From the NCBI RefSeq assembly GCF_014200455.1, contig NZ_JACHBW010000005.1:62001-126000 (forward strand): a stretch of DNA of 64,000 bases, in the 5' to 3' direction. The stretch comes from Paraburkholderia bannensis (lineage in GTDB: Bacteria; Pseudomonadota; Gammaproteobacteria; Burkholderiales; Burkholderiaceae). Position 1 is the first letter of the stretch, and each line of letters starts with the position of its first letter. Below, one piece after another: positions 51,889 through 60,882 of this stretch. Under the pieces are notes generated by a model that was not told where the DNA came from, made no database searches, and saw only the letters and a list, made by a program, of their open reading frames with translations. A program made the position numbers and the translations under genes.

Positions 51889-52710
51889 ATGAAAACGGAA
51901 AAGTCTGAAAATCTGGAACCGGTCTGGCGACAACGGTTTCTGCCGATCCGCACCGATGCGGAAAATCCTGTGGTCGCTCGCATGTGGGATCTCGAGGACG
52001 GCTTTCGGGATCCATGGCACGCCCATGAGGAAGCGCAACTCATCTATGTCACGCGCGGCGTGGCGCGGGCACTGACGCCGAATGGCATCTGGACCCTGGC
52101 GCCGTTTCAGGCGATCTGGATGCCCGCCGGTATGCTCCACGAGCTTCACGCAATCGGCGATGTGACGGTGCGCACGGCATACATCGACGTGGCAGGCGCG
52201 ACGCAGTTCAGGTCCTGGACGCAGTGCAAGGTGGTGCAGATCGGCCATCTGCTGGACGCGTTGCTGGTGGCCCTGGCCGTGGCCACCGGTGACAGCGATA
52301 CGCGGCGCACCGAGCTCGCTCTTCCGCTCTTCCTGTTCGAGCTGCACCGGGCTTTGCCAGCGTTGAGCGGGACCCTTCCGCTACCGGACGATCGCAGGCT
52401 GCGCGCTGTCTGCGAACAACTGCTGCTGCGTCCCGAAAACAACGAGACGATTGACGTTTGGGGTGCACGGGTTGGTGCCAGCACGCGAACGCTGGCGCGG
52501 CTCTTCCGTGACGAAACTGGACTTAGCTTTGGTCAATGGCGGCAGCAGCTCAGGCTGGTTGAGGCGGTCGCGCGGCTTGCGCTGGGCACACCGGTCGCGA
52601 CGGTTGCAACTGAACTTGGCTACCAAAGCCCGAGCGCATTTACCTCGATGTTCAGGAAGGCGCTCGGAGCGAGTCCGCAGCGGTATCTCAGGTCACGCGA
52701 TAACGCGTGA
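51889..52710 (+). CDS. AraC-family regulator with cupin domain
   Basis: The protein has 273 residues. An N-terminal cupin sensor (WHAHEEAQLIYVTRGVARA, IWMPAGMLHELHAIG) is followed by two helix-turn-helix motifs (VWGARVGASTRTLARLFRDE and VATVATELGYQSPSAFTSMFRKALG). It is divergent from the TonB receptor gene, and AraC proteins in this setting often sense the siderophore taken up by that receptor. Confidence 0.9.
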   Translation: MKTEKSENLEPVWRQRFLPIRTDAENPVVARMWDLEDGFRDPWHAHEEAQLIYVTRGVARALTPNGIWTLAPFQAIWMPAGMLHELHAIGDVTVRTAYIDVAGATQFRSWTQCKVVQIGHLLDALLVALAVATGDSDTRRTELALPLFLFELHRALPALSGTLPLPDDRRLRAVCEQLLLRPENNETIDVWGARVGASTRTLARLFRDETGLSFGQWRQQLRLVEAVARLALGTPVATVATELGYQSPSAFTSMFRKALGASPQRYLRSRDNA

Positions 52711-53675
52711 TTGAATTCCCGTGGGTCCGCTTGCACTGATGGCGGATTCACGCAGCGGTTGGTGAATGTCCGATTCCGGCGGGGCAACTGTCTGTCGGAC
52801 GTCGGTAGTGAGGCCGCGTTTAGTGGCGCATTCTGGCCGATCGCCGATTCATCCAATTTGTATGAATCAAGAAGGTATCGAAGCAGGACAACCGTCTGAG
52901 CGCGACCTATCACACCCGTTCGTTGCTGCACGCTGGCAATGGCCGTTAGCGCAGTAGTGCAGCCGCGCCAATGGCAGGTCGACCGCCTGCTCAACGGCAG
53001 GTTGTGGCCGAACCCGGCCCGATGCTGCTGAACCGGCGATGGACCGCGTCGTCGATCCGGCTGCATCCGGCCGAGTGCGAATCAGACCAGACAGACGCGG
53101 AGCGCTAGCGAACGTCTCGTGACGACTCCGGAAGCGACATACACCTCAGAGGTGCGCCGCAAGGTCGCTGTTCATTTGCGACTCAGGCACATCTTCAAGC
53201 AAGGTCCATCGCTCATGATCTCGCCACTCGATGCGAGGCGAGAAGTCTTCCTTTTGAATCCGACACGACGCACCGGCGCTAACGGCGCATGGTTGTCGGG
53301 TTGAAGATTCGCCTCCGGTAGGTGCAAGTCGAGGTCGTTGAAGGCAGTGCTCAACGTGTCACCCGCAAGGACAAAAGGTCAGGTCATCCTGGGCGATAGC
53401 TTGCGTGCGCAAGTTGGGTACGGGCGCAATCGTGAACCCCCTCAAGCACGGAAGCTATATGGGCGGAAACCGGCACTTACGGACCGTCGACCAAGCGTTC
53501 TTGGTTTTTTCGCACGGTAGGGCGGCAACGTTGCGAAAACGGGAACTATGAGTTGGCGCCACGGGGCTTGGAAGCCGGCAGCAAATGGATAAACTGGCCC
53601 CCATCTGGCATACAGGCTCTGGGCTCTGCTCCGAAGAACGTGCCAGAAACCGATTCTAACCATCGAGTGAACGAT
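52711..53675. other. 965-base region without a supported gene
   Basis: Short open frames occur on both strands, but none has a recognisable motif, a good ribosome site or typical codon use. The part 52760-52900 contains GTCGGACGTCGG and TGGCCGATCGCCGATTCAT words. They resemble the degenerate stretches at 59800-60130 and 63690-63800, so it is probably decayed or repeat-derived DNA. Confidence 0.5.
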
Positions 53676-54101
53676 ATGGCTTTGCACAAGGCAGTATTAG
53701 TAGCAGTGGCACTTGCAGCATCTATTGATGCGCACGCACAGGTCGCCGGCACACAGACTCTGAGCGTCACTATTGAGCAATCCCAGGCGCTTTTACAGGG
53801 ATGGAGCGTCAAGAAGAGCGTGTTAGGCAAATCGGTCTACAACGACCAGAGCGAAAAAATCGGCGCGGTCAAAGATCTGATCGTGGCACCGGACGGCTCC
53901 GTCTCGGCGGCCATCGTCGCTACAGGAGGCTTCCTCGGCGTCGCCACGCACGACGTAGCGGTGCCCATCACTGCACTCGACGTGCGCGGCGGCAATCTAT
54001 ATCTGCCGGGCGCCACCAGGGACGCCCTGAAGGCAACGCCGGAGTTCCAGTACGCGAAGGTGCAATCGTCGCCTAAGCCGAAGAACGTTCAGGCGGAGTG
54101 A
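53676..54101 (+). CDS. PRC-barrel domain protein, exported
   Basis: The ATG at 53676 gives 141 residues and a signal peptide ending at AHAQ near residue 22. The rest fits a PRC-barrel: WSVKKSVLGKSVYNDQSEKIGAVKDLIVAPDG, then GVATHDVAVPITALDV. Proteins of this kind occur in the periplasm with unknown, often stress-related roles. The open frame upstream has no signal at its start and is not favoured. Confidence 0.8.
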   Translation: MALHKAVLVAVALAASIDAHAQVAGTQTLSVTIEQSQALLQGWSVKKSVLGKSVYNDQSEKIGAVKDLIVAPDGSVSAAIVATGGFLGVATHDVAVPITALDVRGGNLYLPGATRDALKATPEFQYAKVQSSPKPKNVQAE

Positions 54102-54181
54102 AGTAGTCAATATTGGCGACTGCCGATTAGCACTGCCATGCGTCTGGACGGGCCACCGTCTTTCATGAATCACCGAACACC

Positions 54182-55066
54182 ATGCTAAAAACCCTCGGAC
54201 TTGCCGTTGCCACCCTGCTTGCGGTCGCCGCTATTGCGCTGTGGACCCTGGTCGCCCGGTTCGAACCATCCATTAAGTCCGCCATCGAGACGGAAGGCGC
54301 GTTTGCTACCCAGACGCAGGTGCTCGTGGGTAGCGTCGAATTCTCGCCCTTAACCGGCGTGGGCGCGCTTGACGGATTTACCGTGGGCAACCCCACTGGT
54401 TTCTCTTCGCCGTACGCCGTAGTGGTAGACCGTATCGCCTTGCATGTGGAGAGCGGCTCACTTCTCGGCGGCGGCCCTGCCATTGTTGATTCCGCCACAA
54501 TCATCGCACCGCAGATTACTTACGAGGCGCAAACGCCTACCGCCACGAGCAACCTGGAGACCATCAAGAACAAAGCCCAAGCCTATTCCGGCACTGCGGC
54601 CGCAATCCAGGCCCGCAGCAACGCGCGCAAGGTCATCATCCGCAACCTTACCGTGATGGGCGGCGCGCTCTCACTTGACGTTCACCTGCCCGGAGGCGCG
54701 CTCACGGTACCGCTGCCTACGCTGCATCTCGCCAATATCGGCGCGACCACAAACGGCGCGACTCCGGCCGAGATCATCCGTGCCGTGTGCGAGGCGCTCG
54801 CGGATGAAGCGAAAAGGGCGGTCGCCGAGGCCATCGCCCAGAAGCTCAAATCCGATATCGCACAGAAGCTCAAATCCGTTATCAGCATGCTCAAGCCGCC
54901 CTTAGGTAAGTTGCCAAAGCTGCCGTCCCCTCCGTCCCTGCCGTCGCCTCCGTCGATACCTTCCCCTCCATCCCTGCCGTCGCCTCCGTCCATGCCGTCG
55001 CTGTCCTCCCCGAGATCGCTGCCACCGCCACCCGGCCTGCCCTTGCCGCCCCCTCCTGGCTTCTAG
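54182..55066 (+). CDS. AsmA-like membrane-anchored protein with proline-rich tail
   Basis: The protein has 294 residues. An N-terminal helix (LGLAVATLLAVAAIALWTL) is followed by a domain like the first AsmA repeat (GFTVGNPTGFSSPYAVVVDRIALHVE). AIAQKLKSDIAQKLKS is an internal duplication near residue 218. From about residue 245 to the end it is built of xPSPPS repeats and PPPPG. Such tails are rare in bacteria and probably act as a rigid spacer in the envelope. The middle domain suggests lipid or outer-membrane homeostasis. It is 80 bases downstream of the PRC-barrel gene. Confidence 0.72.
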   Translation: MLKTLGLAVATLLAVAAIALWTLVARFEPSIKSAIETEGAFATQTQVLVGSVEFSPLTGVGALDGFTVGNPTGFSSPYAVVVDRIALHVESGSLLGGGPAIVDSATIIAPQITYEAQTPTATSNLETIKNKAQAYSGTAAAIQARSNARKVIIRNLTVMGGALSLDVHLPGGALTVPLPTLHLANIGATTNGATPAEIIRAVCEALADEAKRAVAEAIAQKLKSDIAQKLKSVISMLKPPLGKLPKLPSPPSLPSPPSIPSPPSLPSPPSMPSLSSPRSLPPPPGLPLPPPPGF

Positions 55067-55452
55067 AACTCCTCTAAGGGTGCGGCCACGGTGTCAGGTG
55101 GATCGTTTGTGGTGTTTGCTGCGATGGTGACGTCGACCGGCATCCTCCCCGGTGGGGGCGCGCGGTAATCTTCGGTGTGTACCGTTTCATGTCAATGGCG
55201 ATTGCGACCTGCGACACGAGCGGCAACAGCCTCGCTATGGTCGTGATTGCAAAATGGACGCATACGTTCGATGCGCAGGTTGCCCAGCGCCGTTTTTATC
55301 TGAAGCGACCCGGCCACAGAACAGGCCGACGAAGGTCTTGCTGACGGAAACTTGCTGCCCGAGGACACGAGCGACGCGAATCCGCAACCGAGCGGCATCT
55401 GCCTCCGACTGCTAGCCTGTCTTAACATGTAACCTCGTTTCAGGAGGCGGCG
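55067..55452. other. 386-base gap, possibly holding an AlkA-like fragment
   Basis: No intact gene is supported. On the minus strand, about 55290-55420, the frame reads ADAARLRIRVARVLGQQVSV, which resembles the LGQQVSV segment of AlkA-type DNA glycosylases. It then runs to a stop without further similarity. This is weak evidence for a decayed fragment. Confidence 0.3.
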
Positions 55453-55656
55453 ATGACAAAGGCTATCCTTATCCTACCGGCTGTATTGTTCGTCCTTGCG
55501 GGATGCATGACCGCTGCCACGCTGGATTCCAGTACGTCGCCCGGCGCGGCGAAACAATCCGCTACATCAACGGCTCCCGCACCCGATCAAGCAGATCAGG
55601 TGCGCCCCGAGGCTCCGCACAGGAACCCGAAAATGGATGGCCCCCCGGGTTATTGA
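55453..55656 (+). CDS. small lipoprotein
   Basis: The protein has 67 residues. The ATG is preceded by CAGGAGG. The signal peptide MTKAILILPAVLFVLAGC has a standard lipobox (LAGC), and the residue after the Cys is Met, so outer-membrane sorting is expected. The mature part is short, Ala/Pro/Ser-rich and probably disordered. No family is recognised. Confidence 0.72.
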   Translation: MTKAILILPAVLFVLAGCMTAATLDSSTSPGAAKQSATSTAPAPDQADQVRPEAPHRNPKMDGPPGY

Positions 55657-55753
55657 TGAAATCGGAACTGCGTGGGCGTCGACGATTCGTTTCGCCGTGT
55701 CGAACGTCGTTTCCTGGCCGAACTGGGCCGACCATTCGGCCAAGGCGAAATTC

Positions 55754-56248
55754 TCAAATGGAACTGTCAGCGAAAGCAGTAACTTGGTCTCGTGTTTTCA
55801 GACAGGCTTTTTGTCCCCTGAACGAGTTGAAGATCGCCTCATGCGCGCCATACGAACTAGAACCTGTCCGAGACTGGTACGACTTCGCCCATTTCAATAA
55901 TTCCGCCAACGACTGCGCATCCCCGCCGCGCCGCATACCACGCTGGCGAATGTTCTCGATGCATTCAGATTCGTCCACATCGATCCAAACCAACGCTGTC
56001 GCAGCCGACAAAATCTCGGAGACGATCCAGCCGTAGATACCTTCAATTACCCAACGCTCTGCGGCGGCCGCTTCGCGTGCCATTGCGATTACATCTTCTT
56101 GCTTCCGCGGCATGTTGTAACCACCTGGCTCCCAGTGGAGTAGGTCAAGGTCGACCCAAGCGCTACCGAGCGAGGTAGCGAGCTGCTCCGCAAGCCAGCT
56201 TTTCCCCGAACCAGAATTTCCAATCACGAGCGTCTTGATCAGATTCAT
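55754..56248 (-). CDS. P-loop kinase, adenylate-kinase/FlaR-like
   Basis: The ATG at 56248 gives 164 residues; a TTG two codons upstream is less likely. It starts MNLIKTLVIGNSGSGKSWLAEQLA with a complete Walker A motif. DLDLLHWEPGGY near residue 38 and WVIEGIYGWI near residue 70 fit the shikimate/adenylate-kinase-like group called DNA topology modulation protein FlaR. The phosphorylated substrate is unknown. Confidence 0.82.
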   Translation of the reverse strand: MNLIKTLVIGNSGSGKSWLAEQLATSLGSAWVDLDLLHWEPGGYNMPRKQEDVIAMAREAAAAERWVIEGIYGWIVSEILSAATALVWIDVDESECIENIRQRGMRRGGDAQSLAELLKWAKSYQSRTGSSSYGAHEAIFNSFRGQKACLKTRDQVTAFADSSI

Positions 56249-56362
56249 GCGCAACTGCCCACCTTTCTTGTGCTTGGATCAGAATTGTCGCCAATCTATG
56301 TCAACCCGTCGACCGGCCGCATCTGGTTGGGCAGCGTCTCTTCGTGGCCCGGCGTTCGCGCT

Positions 56363-56857
56363 TCACACGTCGGTCTGTTCCGCCATTTCAAGCGCATCGT
56401 CGACCGCGATGCCGAGATATCGGACGGTGCTTTCGAGCCTGGTGTGCCCAGGCAGTAGTTGAACCGCCCTCGGATTCTTTGTGCGTCGGTAAATCAGTGA
56501 CGCCTTCGTTTGCCGCATTGTATGCGCTCCAGAAGCAGCATCGTCGAGTCCGATTGATCTAATCCAGCGACGGACTAGGCGAGCGCACTGACGCGTCGAG
56601 AGATGCGGTGAGCCGTGAACCCTGCTCCGAAACAGATAGTCACCCTATGAAAGTCCCGCCGCCTGGATCCACGCTTCAGCACTCGCGCGAGTCTGCTCTG
56701 CGATTTCGAATTGCACCGGCCGCTGAGTCTTCTGCTGCATAACGGCTGCCCGGGGCATCACACGAGAGCCAAGGCAGATATCGGACACTCTCAACTTGGT
56801 GAGATTGCACGCTCGGAGTTTGCTGTCGATCGCCAATGGGCGCACCCTTATCGGTCA
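56363..56857 (-). pseudogene. tyrosine recombinase (integrase) remnant
   Basis: On the minus strand the frame reads LAIDSKLRACNLTKLRVSD, then KTQRPVQFEIAEQTRAS, AWIQAAGLS, a TAG stop, GDYLFRSRVHGSPHLSTRQ, GAHTMRQTKASLIYRRTKN, VQLLPGHTRLESTVRYLGI and ends DALEMAEQTDV-stop. Catalytic Arg (SKLR), HxxR (HTMR), the GHT His and the Tyr (VRYL) are all still present. The in-frame stop and the loss of everything before LAIDSKLR make it nonfunctional. Its truncated 5' end abuts the MFS gene region. Confidence 0.82.
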
Positions 56858-56911
56858 TTCGCGGAGAGCACGGTGAATGACCGGGAAGGGTATCGGTGTG
56901 CGACGCGTCGG

Positions 56912-58135
56912 TCAGGATGAATGTGCTGCTTCCAATCGCGATGTCAGGAAGGTCAGAACGGTCGCGATCAGCAACAGAACTGCGCTCGCGACAAAGGCGG
57001 CTCGATAACCGCTGTGGTCGAACAGCGAGCCTCCCACTGTGGAGCCCATGGCGATAGCAAGCTGGATGACGGCGACCATCAGCCCGCCGCCGGCCTCCGC
57101 GTTCGCGGGGAAAGTCCTGGCCACCCAGCTCCACCAGCCTACGGGCGCCGCGGTGGAGAACAGACCCCAGAGTCCGAGGAGCGCAACAGCAGCGGCTGTC
57201 GCTTGGCCGAACGTGATCAATGCAACAGCGATAGCTGCCATCAGGAACGGGATGGCCATCAGCGTCTGGTAGAAACCCCGCTTCAGCACCGCGCTTATTA
57301 GCGTGGTGCCGATGAGGCCCGTAATACCGATCACCAGTAGTATGACCGCCAGTGTCGACACGTCGACTCGCGTTACGCTCTCGAGGAATGGCCGCACATA
57401 GGTAAACAACGCGAACTGCCCCATGAAGAAGAGGCCGACGCCGAGCAAGCCCAGGGTTACAACCGGACGTCGAAACTCCGTGAAAAGGTTGCCGGAAACA
57501 GAGCCGCGATGCTCGCCCGGCATTGACGGCAGACTGATCCATTGCCATGCCTGCGCGATCAGTGCGACCGGCACCAGACAGAAGAACGCCCCGCGCCAGC
57601 CGACGATCGAGCCGAGGTAGCTGCCCAGCGGCGCGGCCACCACGGTGGCCAGCGCGTTGCCGCTATTGAAGATAGCCAGAGCGCGCGGAACGTCTTGCTC
57701 CGGGACGAGCCGCATCGCGGTGGCAGCCGACATCGACCAGAATCCGCCCACGACCACGCCGATCAGTGCACGGCCGACCATATAGATGAAATAGTTCGGC
57801 GCTAGCGCGATCACTGCCCCAGACAAGGCCATGACAGCCGTCAGTGCAAGGAGCAGCGTCTTGCGATTCATGCTGCCGGCAAGCGCCGAAATGAACAGGC
57901 TCGTCACCACCGCGAACGCACCGGAAATCGCAATGCCGCGCCCGGCCATCCCCTCCGTGACGTGAAGGTCCGTTGCAATGGGTGTCAGCAGGCTGACAGG
58001 CAAGAATTCCGAAGCAATCAGCGCAAAGACGCACAGCGACATCGCAAAGACACCGCTCCAGAACGCGGGCGTTTTATCTACTTTTTGTTTGGCGGAAGAT
58101 TCCGCCACAGGGTCGTTGGACACTTGAATCGTCAT
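56912..58135 (-). CDS. MFS exporter, NepI-like
   Basis: The protein has 407 residues and 12 hydrophobic segments. SEFLPVSLLTPIATDLHVTEG, GGFWSMSAATAMRLVP, APLGSYLGSIVGWR, GQFALFTYVRPF and PVGWWSWVARTF follow E. coli NepI, a purine ribonucleoside exporter of the DHA1 group. A related drug or sugar exporter is the alternative. It is followed by the decayed integrase and has no adjacent regulator on its own side. Confidence 0.88.
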   Translation of the reverse strand: MTIQVSNDPVAESSAKQKVDKTPAFWSGVFAMSLCVFALIASEFLPVSLLTPIATDLHVTEGMAGRGIAISGAFAVVTSLFISALAGSMNRKTLLLALTAVMALSGAVIALAPNYFIYMVGRALIGVVVGGFWSMSAATAMRLVPEQDVPRALAIFNSGNALATVVAAPLGSYLGSIVGWRGAFFCLVPVALIAQAWQWISLPSMPGEHRGSVSGNLFTEFRRPVVTLGLLGVGLFFMGQFALFTYVRPFLESVTRVDVSTLAVILLVIGITGLIGTTLISAVLKRGFYQTLMAIPFLMAAIAVALITFGQATAAAVALLGLWGLFSTAAPVGWWSWVARTFPANAEAGGGLMVAVIQLAIAMGSTVGGSLFDHSGYRAAFVASAVLLLIATVLTFLTSRLEAAHSS

Positions 58136-58264
58136 GAAATGCTTTTAGTCATGCAGAGCTATGTTCGAAGGGGACGGCAGGCTTTCCCTACGGGATCGCA
58201 TTTCGGCAGCAGGCATGATTGGAATGGAGCCACCTCGGGAGCCATGAACGGCGCGCTGTGTTAG

Positions 58265-58765
58265 TCAGTTCGTGACGCGCTCGATCATGACCTTGAGTGG
58301 CCCGGAACGCTCAAGCGCAGGCAGACCGGTGTCCACTTTGCCCAGAGGCAGCAGCCCGCCCGCATAGGGTCGCCCGTCCACAAAAATCGCAAGGTTGCCC
58401 CACGGCGCGTAGTAAGTGATGTCGCCGGGTTCTGGCGTCATACCGGCCGGGGCGTCCGCAGTGGCCAGCTTGCGCGGAAGATTAGAGATTCGCTCGATGA
58501 CTGCGTAGTCCTCCAGCGTGAGCGATAGAGGAAGCAGGGCAGCGAAATCTCGCGCGGTGGCGTTGTCGTACAGGGTCGCGGTGACGACCTGATGATCGAC
58601 GCTTAGGCGAATTTTCATAGCGGGCTCCTTTGAGGACGGAGAAGACGCGCCACCGGAGGACGACGCCGACGAATTGCAGGCCAGCATCCCCAACACCAGA
58701 TTGATGCTCAGTGCCAGAGCCTCGCGCCGCAACCGGCAAAAGTGCAGTTGGATCGACTTTTCCAT
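58265..58765 (-). CDS. cyclophilin-like fold lipoprotein
   Basis: The protein has 166 residues. The N-terminal part SINLVLGMLACNSSASSSGG carries a lipobox (GMLAC) and a Ser/Gly linker. From residue 50 (MKIRLSVDHQVVTATLYDNATARDFAALLPLSL) it follows the bacterial cyclophilin-like family, with GDITYYAPWGNLAIFVDG. No peptidyl-prolyl isomerase catalytic Arg is evident. It is divergent from a LysR gene. An internal start at residue 50 would give a cytoplasmic form. Confidence 0.8.
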   Translation of the reverse strand: MEKSIQLHFCRLRREALALSINLVLGMLACNSSASSSGGASSPSSKEPAMKIRLSVDHQVVTATLYDNATARDFAALLPLSLTLEDYAVIERISNLPRKLATADAPAGMTPEPGDITYYAPWGNLAIFVDGRPYAGGLLPLGKVDTGLPALERSGPLKVMIERVTN

Positions 58766-58810
58766 GCCTCTATCTTTGCGGACCCAGGCGCTCCTGACTA
58801 GCTAATGGAT

Positions 58811-58829
58811 GCTTAAAGGGGATATAAGC
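58811..58829. promoter_or_regulatory. GCTTA...TAAGC inverted repeat, candidate LysR site
   Basis: Five-base arms around nine bases lie 34 bases before the LysR ATG and 45 bases before the divergent cyclophilin-like gene. Confidence 0.45.
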
Positions 58830-58863
58830 TAGGCTAATCAATATTTTTTCTGCAGGCTGAACT

Positions 58864-59772
58864 ATGGCCAGACGTAATCTGAACGATCTTCTTGGCTTCG
58901 TCACGGTAGCGCGGGAAGGCAGCTTTACGCGTGCCGCCGCAACACTGGGCGTGACGCAATCGGCCCTGAGCCAGACTATCCGGGCTCTGGAAGAACGACT
59001 CCAGATCCGCCTGCTCACGCGCACCACGCGCAGTGTGGCGCCCACGCCGGCTGGCGAGCGGTTGTTGAACGCTATTGGTCATCGCTTCGACGAGATCGAG
59101 GCAGAACTCGACGCCTTGACTGAATTGCGCGCCAAGCCGGCTGGCACGGTACGCATCACCTGCGGTGACAACGTGCTGCACACGATTTTGCTCCCCAGGC
59201 TTACGCCCCTGCTGCGCGAGTACCCCGACATCAAGCTCGAATTCGATGTGAATTACGGCTTTCGCGACATTGTGGCGGACCGCTTCGATGCGGGCGTGCG
59301 CTTGGGTAACACGATCGACAAGGACATGATTGCCGTGCCGATTGGGCCGCCGCTGCGTTTCGCGGTGGCGGCCTCACCTGAATATCTCGCGGCTCACCCG
59401 ACGCCAAAAACGCCGCAGGAACTGACCGCACACAATTGCATCAACCAGCGCATGCCAACATCAGGCGGGTTGTACGTCTGGAATTTCGAGCGAAGGGGCC
59501 GCTCGGTCAACGTGCGAGTCGACGGTCAGTTGATCTTCAATACCACGCTGCCACAGGTCGACGCGGCGCTTGCCGGGCTCGGCATCGCCTTGTTGCCGGA
59601 GGATGAGCTGATCCAACACATTGAAGCAGGCCGACTCAAGCGCGTACTCGAAGATTGGTGCCCAAAGTTCGAAGGCTACCACCTCTATTATCCGAGCAGA
59701 CGCCAGCCCTCACCTGCGTTTACGCTCGTGGTGAACACGCTGCGAATCCGGCCAGATAGGGTAAGGCGTTGA
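58864..59772 (+). CDS. LysR-family regulator
   Basis: The protein has 302 residues. The HTH is in GSFTRAAATLGVTQSALSQTIRALEERLQIRLL, followed by TRTTRSVAPTPAGERLL and an effector domain starting GTVRITCGDNVLHTILLPRL. It is of the group annotated near aromatic or stress regulators. The divergent cyclophilin-like gene is its likely target. Confidence 0.9.
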   Translation: MARRNLNDLLGFVTVAREGSFTRAAATLGVTQSALSQTIRALEERLQIRLLTRTTRSVAPTPAGERLLNAIGHRFDEIEAELDALTELRAKPAGTVRITCGDNVLHTILLPRLTPLLREYPDIKLEFDVNYGFRDIVADRFDAGVRLGNTIDKDMIAVPIGPPLRFAVAASPEYLAAHPTPKTPQELTAHNCINQRMPTSGGLYVWNFERRGRSVNVRVDGQLIFNTTLPQVDAALAGLGIALLPEDELIQHIEAGRLKRVLEDWCPKFEGYHLYYPSRRQPSPAFTLVVNTLRIRPDRVRR

Positions 59773-60217
59773 AAGATCACCAGCTTGCGCCGTCGGTCCA
59801 TCGACCTGGAAAACGGTCGTTCAGGCCGAATTGCTGACCGTCGGCTCATGGCCGAGATTCGTCTTACGGCCGAGGACCAGTCCCGGCTGTTATAGACAAT
59901 ATGGTGGGTCCAGCCTGCGAAGACGCACCGTTCTTCCAGCAATAAACGATTGACGCATAGCGCCCGGAGATGGCCGACCAGCGCCCCACGGCAGAGCGTG
60001 ACGATCGTTTCGGATGTGCGTGTAGTTCAAAAGGCATAACTCGACCCATTGCGGTCGGCTGTAAGGTCGCGGTCTCTTCGTCGCGTCTTGAGGTCCTACG
60101 GTCATCCGACGGCCGGTCTTTTTGGTCGGGCATCGGCCAACACAGTCAACAGGTCCGCAAAACCTTATCTACCTGGCGTACGCCGAGTTCCGAGTCATTG
60201 GATTTGAGAAAGCCGCG
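59773..60217. other. 445-base region without a supported gene
   Basis: The sequence carries repeated words such as CGGTCGTTCAGGCCGAATTGCTGACCG-like segments (59812 on) and GACGGCCGGTC (60106 on). They recall the degenerate stretches at 52760 and 63690. No open frame is convincing. Confidence 0.5.
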
Positions 60218-60859
60218 TCAGAGAGAGATCGCGCTGGAAGCTGCTTGTATTGCCGCAGCAATCTCGTCTTCGCTGCGCCCCCCATTGATGGCAATGCTTT
60301 CCCCAAAGACAAAGTGAGGAACCGAACGGACACCGGTATTCGCCGACTTCAACACTTCCGTTTCGACGCGACGGTGCTGTTCAGGATCAAGAGCGATGGC
60401 GCGCGCCTGATCGCGGTCAAAACCGCAGTCGCTGGCAATGTCGGCCAGCACATCCGCATCGGAGATATTCTTCGCTGCAATAAAGTACGCATCGGTGATT
60501 GCTACCGCGAGCCTGTGCTGCGTGTTACGCCCAGCGGCTGCCAGAATCACGGCATGAGCCGCCTGGGTCGGATAGGCCCAGAGCTGGCGACCAAGATCGA
60601 GGTCGAAGCCCGAAGCGCGAGCTTCTCCCTCAGGGCGAGCAAAGGCAACCTTCGGATCGGTGACGCCGTAGCGCGAACGCAGCAAGTGGGGAATATAGAG
60701 GCCACCTGCCGGCGCATCGGGCAGCAGCAGGACGGGATGCTGCCGAATATCAACGGACAAGTGGGGAAAACGCTCCGCCAGCACCTTGTCGAGACGGTGA
60801 TGCCCGACGATGCACCACGGGCAAGTGATTTCAGTATAGAGATCTATTTGCATAACCAT
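60218..60859 (-). CDS. DsbA-family oxidoreductase (FrnE-like)
   Basis: The ATG at 60859 gives 213 residues; the frame is open upstream but overlaps the next gene. DLYTEITCPWCIVGHHRLDKVL holds the CPWC redox motif at the first thioredoxin helix. The helical insertion and the C-terminal GVRSVPHFVFGESIAINGG (cis-Pro loop) are typical of FrnE/2-hydroxychromene-isomerase-like DsbA members. There is no signal peptide, so it acts in the cytoplasm. It follows the SDR gene by 23 bases and is probably co-transcribed. Confidence 0.9.
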   Translation of the reverse strand: MVMQIDLYTEITCPWCIVGHHRLDKVLAERFPHLSVDIRQHPVLLLPDAPAGGLYIPHLLRSRYGVTDPKVAFARPEGEARASGFDLDLGRQLWAYPTQAAHAVILAAAGRNTQHRLAVAITDAYFIAAKNISDADVLADIASDCGFDRDQARAIALDPEQHRRVETEVLKSANTGVRSVPHFVFGESIAINGGRSEDEIAAAIQAASSAISL

Positions 60860-60882
60860 GTTCTCGTGATCTGATCGTCGCG

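Noticed and set aside
45341..57000. Intact prophage or integrative element between tRNA-Gln and the integrase
   Set aside because: The integrase is truncated, no structural or conjugation genes occur, and no duplicate of the tRNA 3' end was seen.
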